A DNA stretch of 64,000 bases from Tenebrio molitor (GCF_963966145.1 NC_091053.1:17174001-17238000), one strand, 5' to 3'. Counted from the stretch's first letter, positions 47,029 to 58,712 are shown. A program made the numbers and translations. The notes: generated from the letters alone by a model not told the origin.

Positions 47029-47395
47029 ATAGTTATTTACACAATTAGTGGGATAAAAGCAATATTACAGGATTCGAGTGTGAAGATTGCAGATGACGAG
47101 GGCGTTAGCCCGAGTTCATCTGTAATCACACGAGTTTCCTGTAATATGCTTTAGCCCACGTGTGATGTACAAAATTTTATCTAAGACCGCCCCGAATTAA
47201 AAAAAAAAGGTAAATGTTATTTATTTCCGCCAGTCTCATTACACCACTCAGTGGAATAATGACTTACTTATCCCACTGAGTGGGGTAATGAAGCTCACTT
47301 ATCCCACTGAGTGGAGTAATGAAATGCGTCCGATAATGAAGTTCCTTATTCCACTCAAATGAGTGGGGTAAGTGTCATTTATCCCACGGGATTAG
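47029..47395. mobile_element. 366-bp insertion unique to copy B with repeated CCCACTGAGTGGG palindromes
   Basis: Copy A is continuous across this point (AACAATAAATACATTT). The insert begins ATAGTTATTTACAC and includes a GC hairpin (GAGGGCGTTAGCCCGAG) between ATTACAG-type inverted flanks. A second part has four copies of a perfect or near-perfect palindrome (CCACTCAGTGG 47244, CCCACTGAGTGGG 47272, 47303, and a split form at 47351). Confidence 0.75.
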
Positions 47396-47432
47396 ATAAA
47401 TACATTTATTTGTATATTAACACGAATAAACA

Positions 47433-50400
47433 GTCCCTCCGCCACCCGGCGGCACGGCAATTTTGCCGGAGTACATACACTATTACGGATATTACTATCA
47501 AGTAATAGTGCAGTGCTTATCAACATAATTACCGGCGTCTCGCCTCCGCATTTTGACCTTGTTGTGTTTTATTATGTTCTGTGTCAATGTTATGTAATTT
47601 CCTTACGATGTGACATGAGTACAATAATATACCTTTTTGAATTTCAACTACCAATGTGTTCTCTAATTTTTAAAAAGAGATTGCGGTACTATTCCCGTTG
47701 CTGAAATTATAAGTGGTAAAATAGATTTTTTTTCTAAACTCCAAAGATTTCTCATAGCAACGGAGAGCTCTAAATATTTATTAATTTTTGTGTTATATGT
47801 CTGTGTTATATTATGGGAATTTGGAACAGCTATATCCAAAAGATATGCTTGCTTTTGTTGTTTATTTAAAATAATAATGTCTGGTCTGTTATGCTGAATA
47901 TGAATGTCAGTTAAAACTGTACGATCAAAATATAATTTGTAATTGTCATTTTCCAAACAACTTTCTGGTTTATAAATATAACGTGGTTATGTATCCTTTA
48001 ATAAGTTGAATTTAACTGCTAAATTCATCTGTATAATAATTTTTGCGAATATATCATGACGTTTTTTATATTCGCTTTGAGCCAAAATGGTGCAAGAAGA
48101 AATGATGTGTTCAATGGTCTCCCCTTCAGTTCCGCAAATCCTACATTTATCAATTATCGATTGCAAACCGCATATGTGTTTTTTATAATTTCTTGTATTT
48201 ATAACACGATCTTGTATTGCAAATATAAAACCCTCAGTCTCAGGGTGAATATTTGATTTCTTAAGCCATGCATGAGAAGCCTGAATATTAATTTCTGGTT
48301 GTTCCAATTCTTTAAAATATCTCCCATGTAAAGACTTCTGTTTTATATTTGCTAGTGTCAGGTATATTTGACTCAACAATATCTGAAATTACATTATCAC
48401 TTAAATTTAAAGGTGTGTAACCTTTATCCGCAGAAACCAAAGCATTAAAAAAAGTGTTATCACGAGAAAAAAATTTTTTAGTGAAGCAATTTGATTGTGT
48501 TGTAGAATTTCTAGATTTGAAAAACCCCTACCACCAATTTCGCCTGATAAATTAAATCTTTCAATAGCAGATTTGGGTTAGTTGACAAAATTTTGTAAAG
48601 AGAACTCTAGTTTGAATGTTTATATTCTGTAAATTAGTTTTAGACCATTTTATAACACCAAAAGAATAGGTCAACAATGGAACAGCATATGTATTAACTG
48701 CTTTAATTAAATTATTACCGTTTAATTTTGATTTTAAAATAGATTTAATTCTTAAATAAAATTGTTTTTCTAAATTTTCTTTTATAATTGAATGTTGAAT
48801 ATGATTTGATTGATTAATACCTAAATATTTATTAAACTCTCCTTTATTTAAATTTTTAATGATTTCTCCTTCTTTAGTTATATATTCTAAATTTTCGTAA
48901 TGACCGCGACATATTGATTGCGTTTTACACTTATCAATACCAAAGCTCATGCCAATATCATTTGAGAAATTTTCAGTTATTGTTAGTAAAGATAAAATGT
49001 GATTCTTTTTAGATGCATAAAGTTTTATGTCATCCATATAAAGAAGGTGATTTAATTTGGATAGTGTGGTATTATTAAGTCTAATATTGAAACCATATCC
49101 AGTGCTATTTAATAGATTTGTCAAAGGATTAATGGCTAGACAAAACCATAAAGGACTTAAAGAATCTCCTTGATAAATTCCCCGTTTAATTTGAATAGGC
49201 TCGGATTTTAATTTAGTATTGTTTATTGATAAATTTAAAGTAGTTCTCCAAAATGTCATTATATGAGATAAAAAATTAATCAAATCCAAATTAATTTTAT
49301 AAATTTTAAGAATTTTAATTAACCATGAATGTGGTACTGAATCATAGGCTTTTTTGTAGTCTATGAATGCGGTACAAATATTTCTATTATTTTTTCTAGC
49401 TTGTTCCATTATTACCGTATCTATTATGAGTTGTTCGTTACAACCAAAACACACCTTAACACAACCTTTTTTTCTTCATTAAGTATATTTAATTTTTGAC
49501 AATGATCGTAAATTATTACTCTAATGGAAGATGTCATAATTTTATAAATTGCAGGTAGACATGTGATTGGTCTATATTTTGATGGATTTTTAGTATCGGA
49601 ATCTTTTGGTTTCAGATATGTTATACCATGGGCCAAAAACTCTGGGAATGTGTTAGGTTCCCTAATAAATCCGTTAAAATGATCAAGTAAGCATTTATGA
49701 ATACAAGTAGATTTTTTTAACCAAAAGTTATGAATTTGGTCACCTCCAGGGGATTTCCAATTATGTGAATTATTAATATTTTTAACTAAAATTTCAAGGC
49801 TAATTTGAATATGATGTGGATTATTAATATCTGTTATCTCATTTTCTAAATTAGGAATCCATTCTGCCTGATTATTAAAGTGAACTTCATTTGACCATAT
49901 GTTTGACCAGAATTTTTAATTTCATTTATATTTGGTATGCCATTATTATTTTGAGTTTTATTATCTGCTAAATTTTTGTAAAACAACTTCTCATTATTTC
50001 TAAATAGTTTGTTTTCAAATATCCGTTGTTTATTATTTTTATATCTTTTTAATCGTTTAGAATAAATATTCAATGTTTGTAATAATGTGTCTTTAATTTC
50101 TATTAATGTTTCATTATATTCATTAAATTTTAAACAATGTATTCTGTTTTTATTTAAAATCGATTGAATACAGTTATTTAGATGATTAGAATTTATACCC
50201 TTTAAATATTGAGTTATTCTACCTAAATCTCGTCTGATATTATTAATACGTTTATTTAGTCTTTGTTCCCATTTTGGTAATTCTTTCGCTTTTATATTAT
50301 TTGTCTGGCCAATTTCTTTTGATCCATTTAATCTGATAATTGTTAAAGCTCCACTATATATAATACTGTGTAATTTTTTAAAACTTGTGTTATTTACAAA

Positions 50401-51150
50401 TTTAGGCAAAATGAATTGATTTAAAATTTCAATCATTGCAAAGAATTTTTTGGTGCTTTGTTGTTTAGGTAATAGTGGTCTATTAAATGGTTCTATATGT
50501 TCAAATTCGTTCAGAGTTCTATTAAATTCATCTTCAATTTGTTCTTCAAAATTTTGATGGTAGTAAAATTTTGATTAATAACATGTATATCATTATAACT
50601 CAAGTCTAAATTATTTATCTCTTTTTGTATCGTGTTGTTTGGTGTTGAACTATTTTGATAACAGAAAGAGTCATTATGATTTGATAAACTTTGTAAACTT
50701 TGCGGTTCAACAAAATTTTCAACTAAATTATTAGAAACTTCATTATTGTCAGAATAATTAATTGACAATTCTAACTTTACATCATTTTGATCTTTTCTAA
50801 AATTGCCGAAGGGATATAATTTTTCTTCATAATGGCTCTCCTTTGGTCAGCTAAATTTTGAATAGTAACAGGAAACTGGGGGTACTTATTTTGGAACGCT
50901 TTAAATAAATCAAGCTTGTGAGTACTCACAACATCCTTTAGTTTCGTGATCCGAAAATATTCCCGTATAATGAAAATATTCATTTCCATAGTCCATTTTT
51001 TGCGTTTTCTAACTTCTGTAGCACCATTGGATTGCAGTGAAGCACTTGCAACAACATTTGGCGCGTTTTTATTACAGAGCGAATTTAATGACATTTATAC
51101 AGTTGTCACGGCACTCTTTTTTTTAAAATTATTTTTATTTAGGTAATGTG
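47433..51150 (-). mobile_element. R4/Dong-clade non-LTR retrotransposon, full length, frameshifted
   Basis: One long minus-strand ORF, now broken into frames, runs from ATG 51094 towards 47520. The order is an N-terminal RKRKKWTMEMNIFIIREY helix region with DQRRAIMKKNYI, an Asn-rich linker, a basic region (RLKRYKNNKQR), RT, CCHC and a restriction-like endonuclease. The 3' UTR ends in the CCGGCGG hairpin near 47433. Elements of this clade use a PD-(D/E)-type endonuclease instead of an AP endonuclease. The 5' boundary lies between 51094 and about 51236; I cannot place it exactly. Confidence 0.9.
47520..51094 (-). pseudogene. R4/Dong ORF: RT, CCHC knuckle, restriction-like endonuclease
   Basis: Segments in order are 51094-50777 (SANT/Myb-like start), 50768-50511, 50436-49846 (ending ENKLFRNNEKLFYKNL), about 49846-49460 (WKSPGGDQI, KYRPITCLP) and 49454-48561. 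That last segment holds the RT core with AFIDYKKAYDSVPHSW, GIYQGDSLSPLWF and YMDD at 49028-49039. 48379-47520 has CRICGTEGETIEHIISSC (CCHC) and NRPDIIILN...LLDIAVPN, the PD...D signature of the R2/R4 endonuclease. At least five frame breaks separate these, so the copy is not active. Its C-terminal part is intact in the copy at 60970-62058. Confidence 0.88.
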
Positions 51151-51235
51151 GTCGAACCGCGGCGGTTGTACACGGAGCTGACTTTTTCGGCAACTGTTCA
51201 ACGAGTGGGTGATCACGGAAAATTTGATTCACCAA

Positions 51236-51655
51236 AAAGTGACCACGTTGATATAGAACTTTTTACAAGCCTATGAAGAAGAGCCAAATTTGAGTATCAG
51301 AAGACTTGCTTTATGTTTCGGTGTTTCCACTTTTATTGTCTATCGCACGTTACATCTTTACCATGTCCAACGTGTTCAAGCTCTTCAACATGGAGATTCA
51401 TTTCGGAGGATTGCTTTTCGTCAATGACGTGGCCGGAAGATCGACGAGGTACAAAATTTTCGGAGTCGATTATTAACAAGGGACGAAATCGAAATCGTTT
51501 AATTGGGCCCCATAATTTACCTCCACGTTTGAATGATGCAGCGTATTTGGATTTTCTTCAAAATGTGCTGAATGATCCAGTTAATACCATTGAAGAATTA
51601 ACTGTCCGTCTGATGCAAACGGCCGAAAATATACGTGAAAATCCGGAAATGTAGT
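51236..51655 (+). pseudogene. Mariner/Tc-like transposase relic lacking its catalytic core, copy B
   Basis: One frame reads LQAYEEEPNLSIRRLALCFG then YHVQRVQALQHGDSFRRIAF, the second helix-turn-helix and linker of an insect DDE transposase. After a stop and a frame change it reads GPHNLPPRLNDAAYLDFLQN, then directly DPVNTIEELTVRLMQTAENI and RENPEM. In intact relatives a long segment with the DDE/D residues (…HDGAPAH…PDLNP…) lies between LQN and PVNT. Both copies here lack it at the same point, so the deletion is older than the duplication. Confidence 0.7.
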
Positions 51656-52206
51656 GCGAAAACAGGCCTCTGTGGTCCGAAAGACAAAAGCCTGCATGAA
51701 TAATGATTATGATTAAATCAGCTCAGGGAAATTATTACTAACCTATCTCAATAATACGTTTTTCTAACCCCTACTTTGACACTTCGCTCATGGGATAATC
51801 ATCAATTGAAACGAAACAGAGAGTGAATTTTTTTTTTGTGCGTAAAAACTTTACCAATTTTTTGAAGAAAAAACTATCGCTGTTCTAATACGAGTACAAG
51901 CAGTTTTTATTGTTTCTCATTCTAGGATTTTAATCGAGTAATTCTTTTTTCGTGCTTCGTTCTCAATGGATGTGTAAACACATGAGCGGATATGAATTTT
52001 AGGGTTCAAGTCAATCTCGAGATCGTCAGAGGATTTCGTAGCCAAGGTGTACACAACATTTTGTGTGCAACCCGAAAATTTGTAATTATAAAATGAACAA
52101 GTAAAATTTCCTTCATTGTCAATAAAAATAAAGTCGGCCTACATGTCGCCATGTCGCTATGGAAACGACATAAATAAAACAACTGACTTTGAGAAAAATT
52201 GCAAAA

Positions 52207-52445
52207 ATGTCCGAAGAAAATTACGATGTTTCAGTTCCGTGTACTCATCCAGAGTTAAAAAAATATTATAAATTATGCAGTGTCGCATTTGAAACCTGAA
52301 AAAGCGAAACGGCAATATGACAAATGTTACAGTGACTTTGAGACTGATGTAACAAAAAGAATGTGAAAACTGTGTCGGATAATGTTGTACTGGCTTACCT
52401 ATTTATTGAAATTTATTTATTGTGGAAGGTAAATGTTAAGTTCTG
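52207..52445 (+). pseudogene. Crypton-type tyrosine recombinase relic, copy B
   Basis: MSEENYDVSVPCTHPELKKY is followed by SHLKPEKAKRQYDKCYSDFE in the next frame and, after another shift, by VKTVSDNVVLAYLFIEIYLL. (L)KPEKAKRQY...F...VS.NV.LAY fits the N-terminal SAM-like domain of Crypton-like recombinases. No catalytic part follows. Confidence 0.5.
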
Positions 52446-53621
52446 TTATGCTAGGTTGTATCATCTGCTCCTTTTTAGGTTATTTTAATCGTGAAAATAT
52501 CAGGAGCCGTGCAAAGACACAAATAAATCAAAATGTCTTTTGATGACATTCAGGAATTATTACGAGATATTTCTCTTTTTGATCGGTGAAAAATTAACCA
52601 AAATTAACCTAATTCACATGTGTATGTTTTATATAGATGATAGATCGATAATGGGGATCTTTCTTATCGACTCCTTCTCATGCGTCTGTCTCATTTGAAA
52701 TTGGCGGAAACTTCAAACCGGATGAAAATTCTGTACTAATAGTGGCCGTTCCTGACACAAAATCAAACTTCAACTGCATCCAATCCAGATTTTGTAAGAT
52801 TACACCGGAAATATGCAGATAGATATGTTGTAATTGTGATAATAAATAGGTACATATAAAAATGACTTTTACTTTTACGGCCGTCGTCAAGGCAACGGCT
52901 GCGAAATTCAATTTCGCGGCCTGTTGTACGCACGCGAAGTGCTCATTTCGCGTATGGTTGCACACAATAGTTATTTGTGTATCAAGGCTAAAAAGTGCAT
53001 CTTTTTTGTCCGAGTCTGGGTTTTCTATTCGAGGCGGAGCCGAGACTTGAAAACAGGTGAGAACAAAAGGCACTTTTTGGCCGAGGTGCTAATTTTTTAG
53101 GCAACCGCACGAACTACAAAGCAAAAGACATCCTTGAAAGAATTACAAATTCATTATAGTAATACATTTTAACTACAATGGTGCAACAAGAAGAAAATAA
53201 CTAAATACAGTGAAAATGTCTTACTTGCTTTCTTTTCACAAAAAGCGAAGAAATATAAATCTTTGACTTATGGTCGACATTTTGAATGTTATACAGGTCT
53301 CCAGATTTTTTCGGAAGCAAGTATTGTTTTGCAGCGCTAGCTTCGTCTGCAATGTCCGGCGGCGTATCAGTCATCGCTACGTCAATTTCACTGTCGCTAT
53401 CATCAATTCATCAAATAACCACTACCAGAAGTAAATCAATGGGGTTAGGTAAATTTTACTGTCATTGATTGATTTTCAGTCGGTTTACACGGTTTTGTCG
53501 GTTTCGTTGTTAACTTACTAAATTGACCAATAGATGGCGCTACGGTCCCTGCCTTGAAAAGTGCGCCCGAAAAACAGTTACGCATGGGAGTACGTAAAAT
53601 TACCTTTTTCATTAAGGGTAC
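52446..53621. other. Spacer between unit copies B and C
   Basis: Contains a hairpin-rich module at about 52875-53095 (CGCGAAATTCAATTTCGCGG-like inversions, ATAGTTATTTGTGTATCAAG, GAGGCGGAGCCGAG). Part of it is the reverse complement of 42960-43050. A short frame, MSFDDIQELLRDISLFDR, at 52533-52589 is too short to name. No other gene is visible. Confidence 0.45.
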
Positions 53622-54160
53622 CTAAAAACTCATTACCAGCACCCGGAAGTCTTAGCAAACGTGGTTAACTACACATTTTTTCAAATAACTGTGTCACATT
53701 TTTCATGAAGCAGGACCATCAATGAACATTTCAGAAATTGTTCAAACAGTTGGGGATATAATGGAAAAAGAAGCGATGACTTGAATTACATAAGGATTTT
53801 TGCATCTTTACCCTTATCGAGCGGCTGCAATCCCAAAGCTTCTTCTGGTTGATTTAACGTTTACAGTTCGATGGATGTTTCTTAACGTAACAGTAGTCTT
53901 TATTTATAAAAAAAAATCATGTTCAATTGAATAAAGAGACTAGGAGTAGTGGCCCCCCTTCTGCTAAAATTTTTACTACCCTGTACTGCTGCCTTCCCCA
54001 ATAAGTCGAAAGCTCGATTCATTTCTTAGAAAGGGACGTGTTCAAATTATTTTAACCATGCGATAACTCAAATGTCGAAACCATAAAGTTGAGTTTTTCG
54101 AAGAAACTCGGACAGGTTTCCGATAATATTCATTTTCCACCCCCTTCTGTTTGTGTTAGG

Positions 54161-55089
54161 CACCGCCGTCTTGATGATTGACATATTTCACTATAGATCT
54201 GCCTGGGCGAAGTTTTAGTGCCTGTGATCTCCACGGCGCCACTTTAGGGGGGAATGTCACTAAATAATCATAATCTCACAAACAAAAATGTAATGAATTC
54301 AGTGAAGTTGTCAAAGTGCAATGTCAAGAGTCTCACAGTTTAAAAAGAACTTTAATAACAAACATTTTATTAATTTAGTTGATGCTAGTTCTGTATGGTA
54401 TTTCTAGTACCTATTTTGCTGTTAGTGTTTATGAATTGGCTTTTTTATCATATGAGAACTGATATTGCGGTAAATGCAGCAACAAGTTCCCTTAGTTGTA
54501 AACCTATTTCTGGAATAATATTAAAATTACAATCTCAATCTTGGATTTGCAGTAGGTACATTATTTCCTAAGCGGATCATTTCAGATAAAAATGAGTCCA
54601 TAACAAAACAATTATATTTACTTAATTAATCCGTGCCATTCCTGGTGGAAATGAGTGGAAAGTATACTTTAAGTTTTGTACAGTTCTGAATGTAATTAGA
54701 TAATTTTGGACAAATTATTATTCTGTGAATTTGCACTCGCCACTGACATTTTCTGATATTTTCAAAAAACGCGGCGCCGAAACTTTGTTCCTTCCGCACA
54801 ACCGAACCAGTGCGCAATATCTTGCTTCTTCAGAATATCCAAACTGTAATTACAATTAAAGTAAAGTATCATTTATCACTGGACAACTACTCAGATACAT
54901 GTGTGTGGAGTGTGGACTGCATGTCTAAATTGTCACTATGCACATGGCGTCACACATTTGATAGCATGACAGTTAGTTACTAACAGCAACCCCCGAAAAC
55001 AACCCCAAATGTCAGAATCATGAGGGCAATAGGATTTTTCGGTCTACGCCCAGGCCGCTATAGACACTCTGACTATCTAGCAGGTCGTG
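54161..55089. mobile_element. hAT-like non-autonomous element, 929 bp, 8-bp target duplication
   Basis: Copies A and B read GTGTTAGGGATGTAAT without a break. In C, GTGTTAGG (54153-54160) and GTGTTAGA (55090-55097) flank an insert beginning CACCGCCGTC and ending GGTCGTG. The two ends share an inverted subterminal block, CTATAG..(2-4)..GCCTGGGCG (left about 54190-54210; right, on the other strand, about 55070-55045). An 8-bp duplication fits hAT-type integration. No transposase is visible inside. Confidence 0.75.
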
Positions 55090-56099
55090 GTGTTAGAGAT
55101 GTAATAAAAAATAAAGCGAAAACTTGAATTACACAAGATTTGTCCTTATCGAGTGACTGCAGTTCAAAAGCTTCTCCTAGCTGATTTGTTGAAAACATTG
55201 TTTAGGTTGCTAAACGACGTGGTTCTCAAACGACTTTGGTTATTAAAAAAAAAAAAAAGTGCCGAACTATTAGTTCTGTCAATAAATGTCATCAATCGAA
55301 TTGACAATTGTGACAATTTACCAAATTGAATTAACAAACGTTGGTGGCTACTTTCAACACTAGCTGTGACTTGCTTTTGTTCCTCCTTTTTAATTTCAAT
55401 CTCTACTTTGCATTCATATCATCCCTTTGCAATAAATCACATTTGGAATTTTGGAATATTTTGAGGTTAGGCTTTCTTTTTTTTGTAGAGCGGCATTTCG
55501 TATTTTTACAAGGGTAATGCAAAGGTAACTAGATGTAAATCATTTTATTCCACACTGTATTTTAAACCCGTTCGTGCAATAAAGGATAACTTTTTACACT
55601 TATATCTTAAATAACTATGCTATTTTCAGTTAAAGTCAAGGCAATACGGAAGAAATGTTAAGGGCATTTTTGAATGAATTGTAGGATGAGTAATTCCGGC
55701 AAGGTTATTTGCATGATGTTGCAACTTCTGGTTGCACTTATCGAACTCTGGTAATTTTCTCATAATAATCGTCTGGTAAGTCGTAAAACATAGGTTACTT
55801 TTCTTCTACATTCCTGAGATGTAACAGTAATTTCCAGTAAGAGTTAATAATGTAGATGAGCTTAAAAGAAGCGTTCGAGATATAAGAGATAATATTGAAC
55901 CAATAAACCACAAGTTCAGAGATATTAAAGAATATTTCCAATAGGCTGAAATGCAGAATAACAACATGATTTGAAATAGGGAGTGAGCGTATTAATAATA
56001 GCTTTCATAATTAATTAAGGAGTAAATAATAGAACCAAGTGTTGTTAAAAAGTGTTTAATATTTAGTAATCATTATGCTCAGGGGCTACAATGAGCCTT

Positions 56100-56302
56100 T
56101 TAATTTCGAACATAGTCCCAAGGAAGCTCATCTTCATCATCAAAATCATCTTCATCAAAGTATCGCTTTTTAAAAATAAACTTTGACTGACCTGCAAAAA
56201 ATTAAAAAATTAAAAATTAGAAAACAAATATAAAAAGCATGATGCCTTATTACCATATGTAATTGCCAGGACGATCAATAGAAGGAACGCCAACAACTTC
56301 AT
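56100..56302 (-). CDS. Small secreted peptide gene, copy C (two exons, 46 aa, diverged exon 2)
   Basis: Exon 1 56302-56254 encodes MKLLAFLLLIVLAITYG, three or four substitutions from A and B. The 62-nt intron (56253-56192) and splice sites are nearly unchanged. Exon 2 (56191-56100) encodes QSKFIFKKR followed by a 20-residue tail starting YFDEDDFDDEDE and ending LPWDYVRN. Compared with A and B, the tail is a different sequence: no Cys, more acidic, with added aromatic residues. The layout of signal peptide, QS-x-F, dibasic site and Asp-rich tail is preserved. The stop falls at a different point, beyond which homology to the A/B 3' flank (AAAAGGCTCATTGTAGCCCC) resumes. No known family comes to mind. 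Confidence 0.65.
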
Positions 56303-56815
56303 GATGAGGACTTGTGAGCTGCAATTTTTTCGGAGAGCTTTTATTGTGGAATATTGTCACATGAGATCCGACGAAATTCACTAAGCTAGCAGCAAAATAA
56401 GAATCATTAAAATAATACAAACAGACTTTTTTGGAACTGCAGATTTTTTTTAAAATTTACAGTTTAATAGATGATTGACCGTAATATAATCTATTATCGA
56501 ACACCTACTCATAATAGGAATGTTACGGTTGGAATTGCAAATTAATAATATTCACCATTACTTACTAATGAGAGAATTACAGAATGTCATGGAGAAATAT
56601 TTGTTATAGTTTTTTTGTGAATTGCACAACCAAACAATAATAAAATAAAACACAACTTACCGTAACAACTAATCTAAGGTTTATTTATAATTTTTAAAAT
56701 AACGTATGAAATGATTTCTCGTTATCGGTGCCAAAAAATTCAGGAGAAAATGAAAGAAAAAATTTCTTTCGTGACTAATTTGCCACATTTCGCACTCGTT
56801 CAATACATAAATATA

Positions 56816-58034
56816 CCGGGTGATTCAGTTTGGTATTCGCGGCCTTATATGTTTTTTGTTTTAAGAAAAAAGTATAGCAAACCATATATTTGTAAATCGC
56901 TTGTGAAACTACAATAGATGATGTTGTCAAATCTTCTCTACGATGACATATGTCAAAGTTAAGACAGTCAACTTTTTTTTTTAAATAGTACGCTATACAT
57001 TTCTTAGCCTATTCTTTTAAAGCTTTTTTTTCTACATTTGAATGTGTAAAAAAAGTTGACACTTACATCAGAAAAAAATAGAGAGAAATAATAAAATATG
57101 ATTTAATTTATTCGAAAGCGTTATTTTCTAAAAAGAGCTTACTAGCTCTTACTAGCCAAACATTTGTAAATTCGCATTATGTTGGTTCCCTGCATGTCAC
57201 TATTTACAAGACAACCACGTAGCCAAAAAATAAAATGATTTGAGCTTGTTTGTTACGCCTCGGGTGCGCCTCGGCCAGAAAACTGAGACTCGGACGAAAT
57301 ACCAAATCCCCACTGAGCTGGATCTTACTATTTTAAGAATTACATAGCCAAAAAATAAAATGATTTGACAGTGAAATACCCGATCCATCCTGAATTTAAT
57401 TTATTCGAATATTAGAATACACTTTACACTTATTCGAATTTTACATAGTCACCTATTCAAATATTCGAATATTTCGAATACGATTCCCAAGATTCATCAT
57501 GTCATTCATGCAGTATCAAAATTCAACTACATATTTTCATCGTGTATGCATTCAAAGCGGTATAGTCAGGAAGAAGTTAGGTTTCGAAGCCAGATGTTAT
57601 ATCATAGTTATTTATTTAAATCTAGGTTATAACATAGCTATTTATTTAAATGTAGGTACGTTAATAATTAACGCTATTAATGTCAAAATTCAATTGTCTC
57701 CATGGCTAACTAGCTATTTTTAGAAAATAACACTTTCGAATAAATTAAATCATATTTTTTTTTTTTTCTCGATTTTTTCTTATTGCAAGTGTCAACTTTT
57801 TTATACATTCAACTGTAGAAAAAAAGCTTTACAAGAATAGATTAAGAAATGTATAATGTACCATTTAAAAAAAAAGTTGACTGTCTTAACTTTGACATAT
57901 GTTATCGTAGAGAATATTTGACAACGTCACCTATTGTAGTTTCATAAGCGATTTACAAATATATATGGTTTGCTATACTTTTTTCTTAAAATAAAAAAGA
58001 TATAGGGGCGCGAATACCAATCTGAATCACCCGG
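56816..58034. mobile_element. Palindromic MITE with CCGGGTGATTC ends at the shared TA, 1219 bp
   Basis: Inverted arms of about 300 bp (CCGGGTGATTCAGTTTGGTA outside; AAGTTGACTGTCTTAACTTT inside) flank a ~600-bp centre and are bounded by TA (56814-56815, 58035-58036). The centre contains AGCCAAAAAATAAAATGATT twice (57211-57245 region and 57350-57370) and CCTCGGGTGCGCCTCGGCC. Copy A is empty at this site and copy B has an unrelated MITE. Confidence 0.9.
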
Positions 58035-58712
58035 TATACGTAATATGCGTCTCGGTGTAAAAGACTTATTCAAACCCAAAAAAACACTCATTTCACGCAC
58101 TTGATATAAAAATAACTATTATCTACGATCATCAGATAAAAGCAACATTATTGATGTGAAAGCTCTACTCGAAATCGTCATTTAATCCATCAACAAAGTA
58201 AAAGAGAGCTTTTATTGGTTCCCAGCCATGGATAAAATTAACAGGCTCTTTTATCCATCGGGATTTGAACCATTCAAAATTAGAAATATTGGGATTTTTA
58301 TTTTTCCACCATAGTCAAGTTGACATCAGTTTGCAGTAACTGTAGCAACATAACCAAATACAAGAACGTAGCCATGGTAACAAAACGAACATTAACATTT
58401 AAAAAATAAAAAGTATTGAACTAAGAATTTGTTTTGATTTTTGTGTAAGTATACAATGGCGCTATGTCAACTCATGTTAGAAAATAATAAGAAAAATAAT
58501 AAAAAATTTCTATACCTCTTTCAGTTTTATACAGGGTGTTTTCGAAGTTGAGGCGTTCCTTTTAACATATGATAGTATGCGTTGTTCTAAAGAGTTTTAG
58601 CCAAAATCACCTTAGTAAAATGTGTACGGCAATGAAGATACAATAAGTTAATTTTTTGAAATTTTTGAAACCGGTCCTGCTCACATTTGCGCTGATTTGT
58701 TAGAAATTAGAA

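Larger units (their letters stand above)
42835..52445 (+). repeat. Repeated unit, copy B
   Basis: Aligns with copy A (3173-7225, continuing at 12414) and copy C (53622-60945). Copy B keeps the most complete form. In order it has the secreted-peptide gene (44424-44629), a MITE at a TA (45146-45663), a DUF4817 fragment (46343-46585), a 366-bp insertion (47029-47395), a full-length R4/Dong element (47433-51150), the remainder of a mariner-like transposase (51236-51655) and a Crypton-type relic (52207-52445). Copy C starts about 1.2 kb further on in the same orientation. Confidence 0.9.

Noticed and set aside
47230..47395. CRISPR-like array of repeated CCCACTGAGTGGG
   Set aside because: Only four short degenerate dyads with uneven spacing, inside an insertion in an insect genome; no cas genes.
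52533..52589. 18-codon frame MSFDDIQELLRDISLFDR
   Set aside because: It looks like the start of a transposase-like protein but is too short to support a feature.
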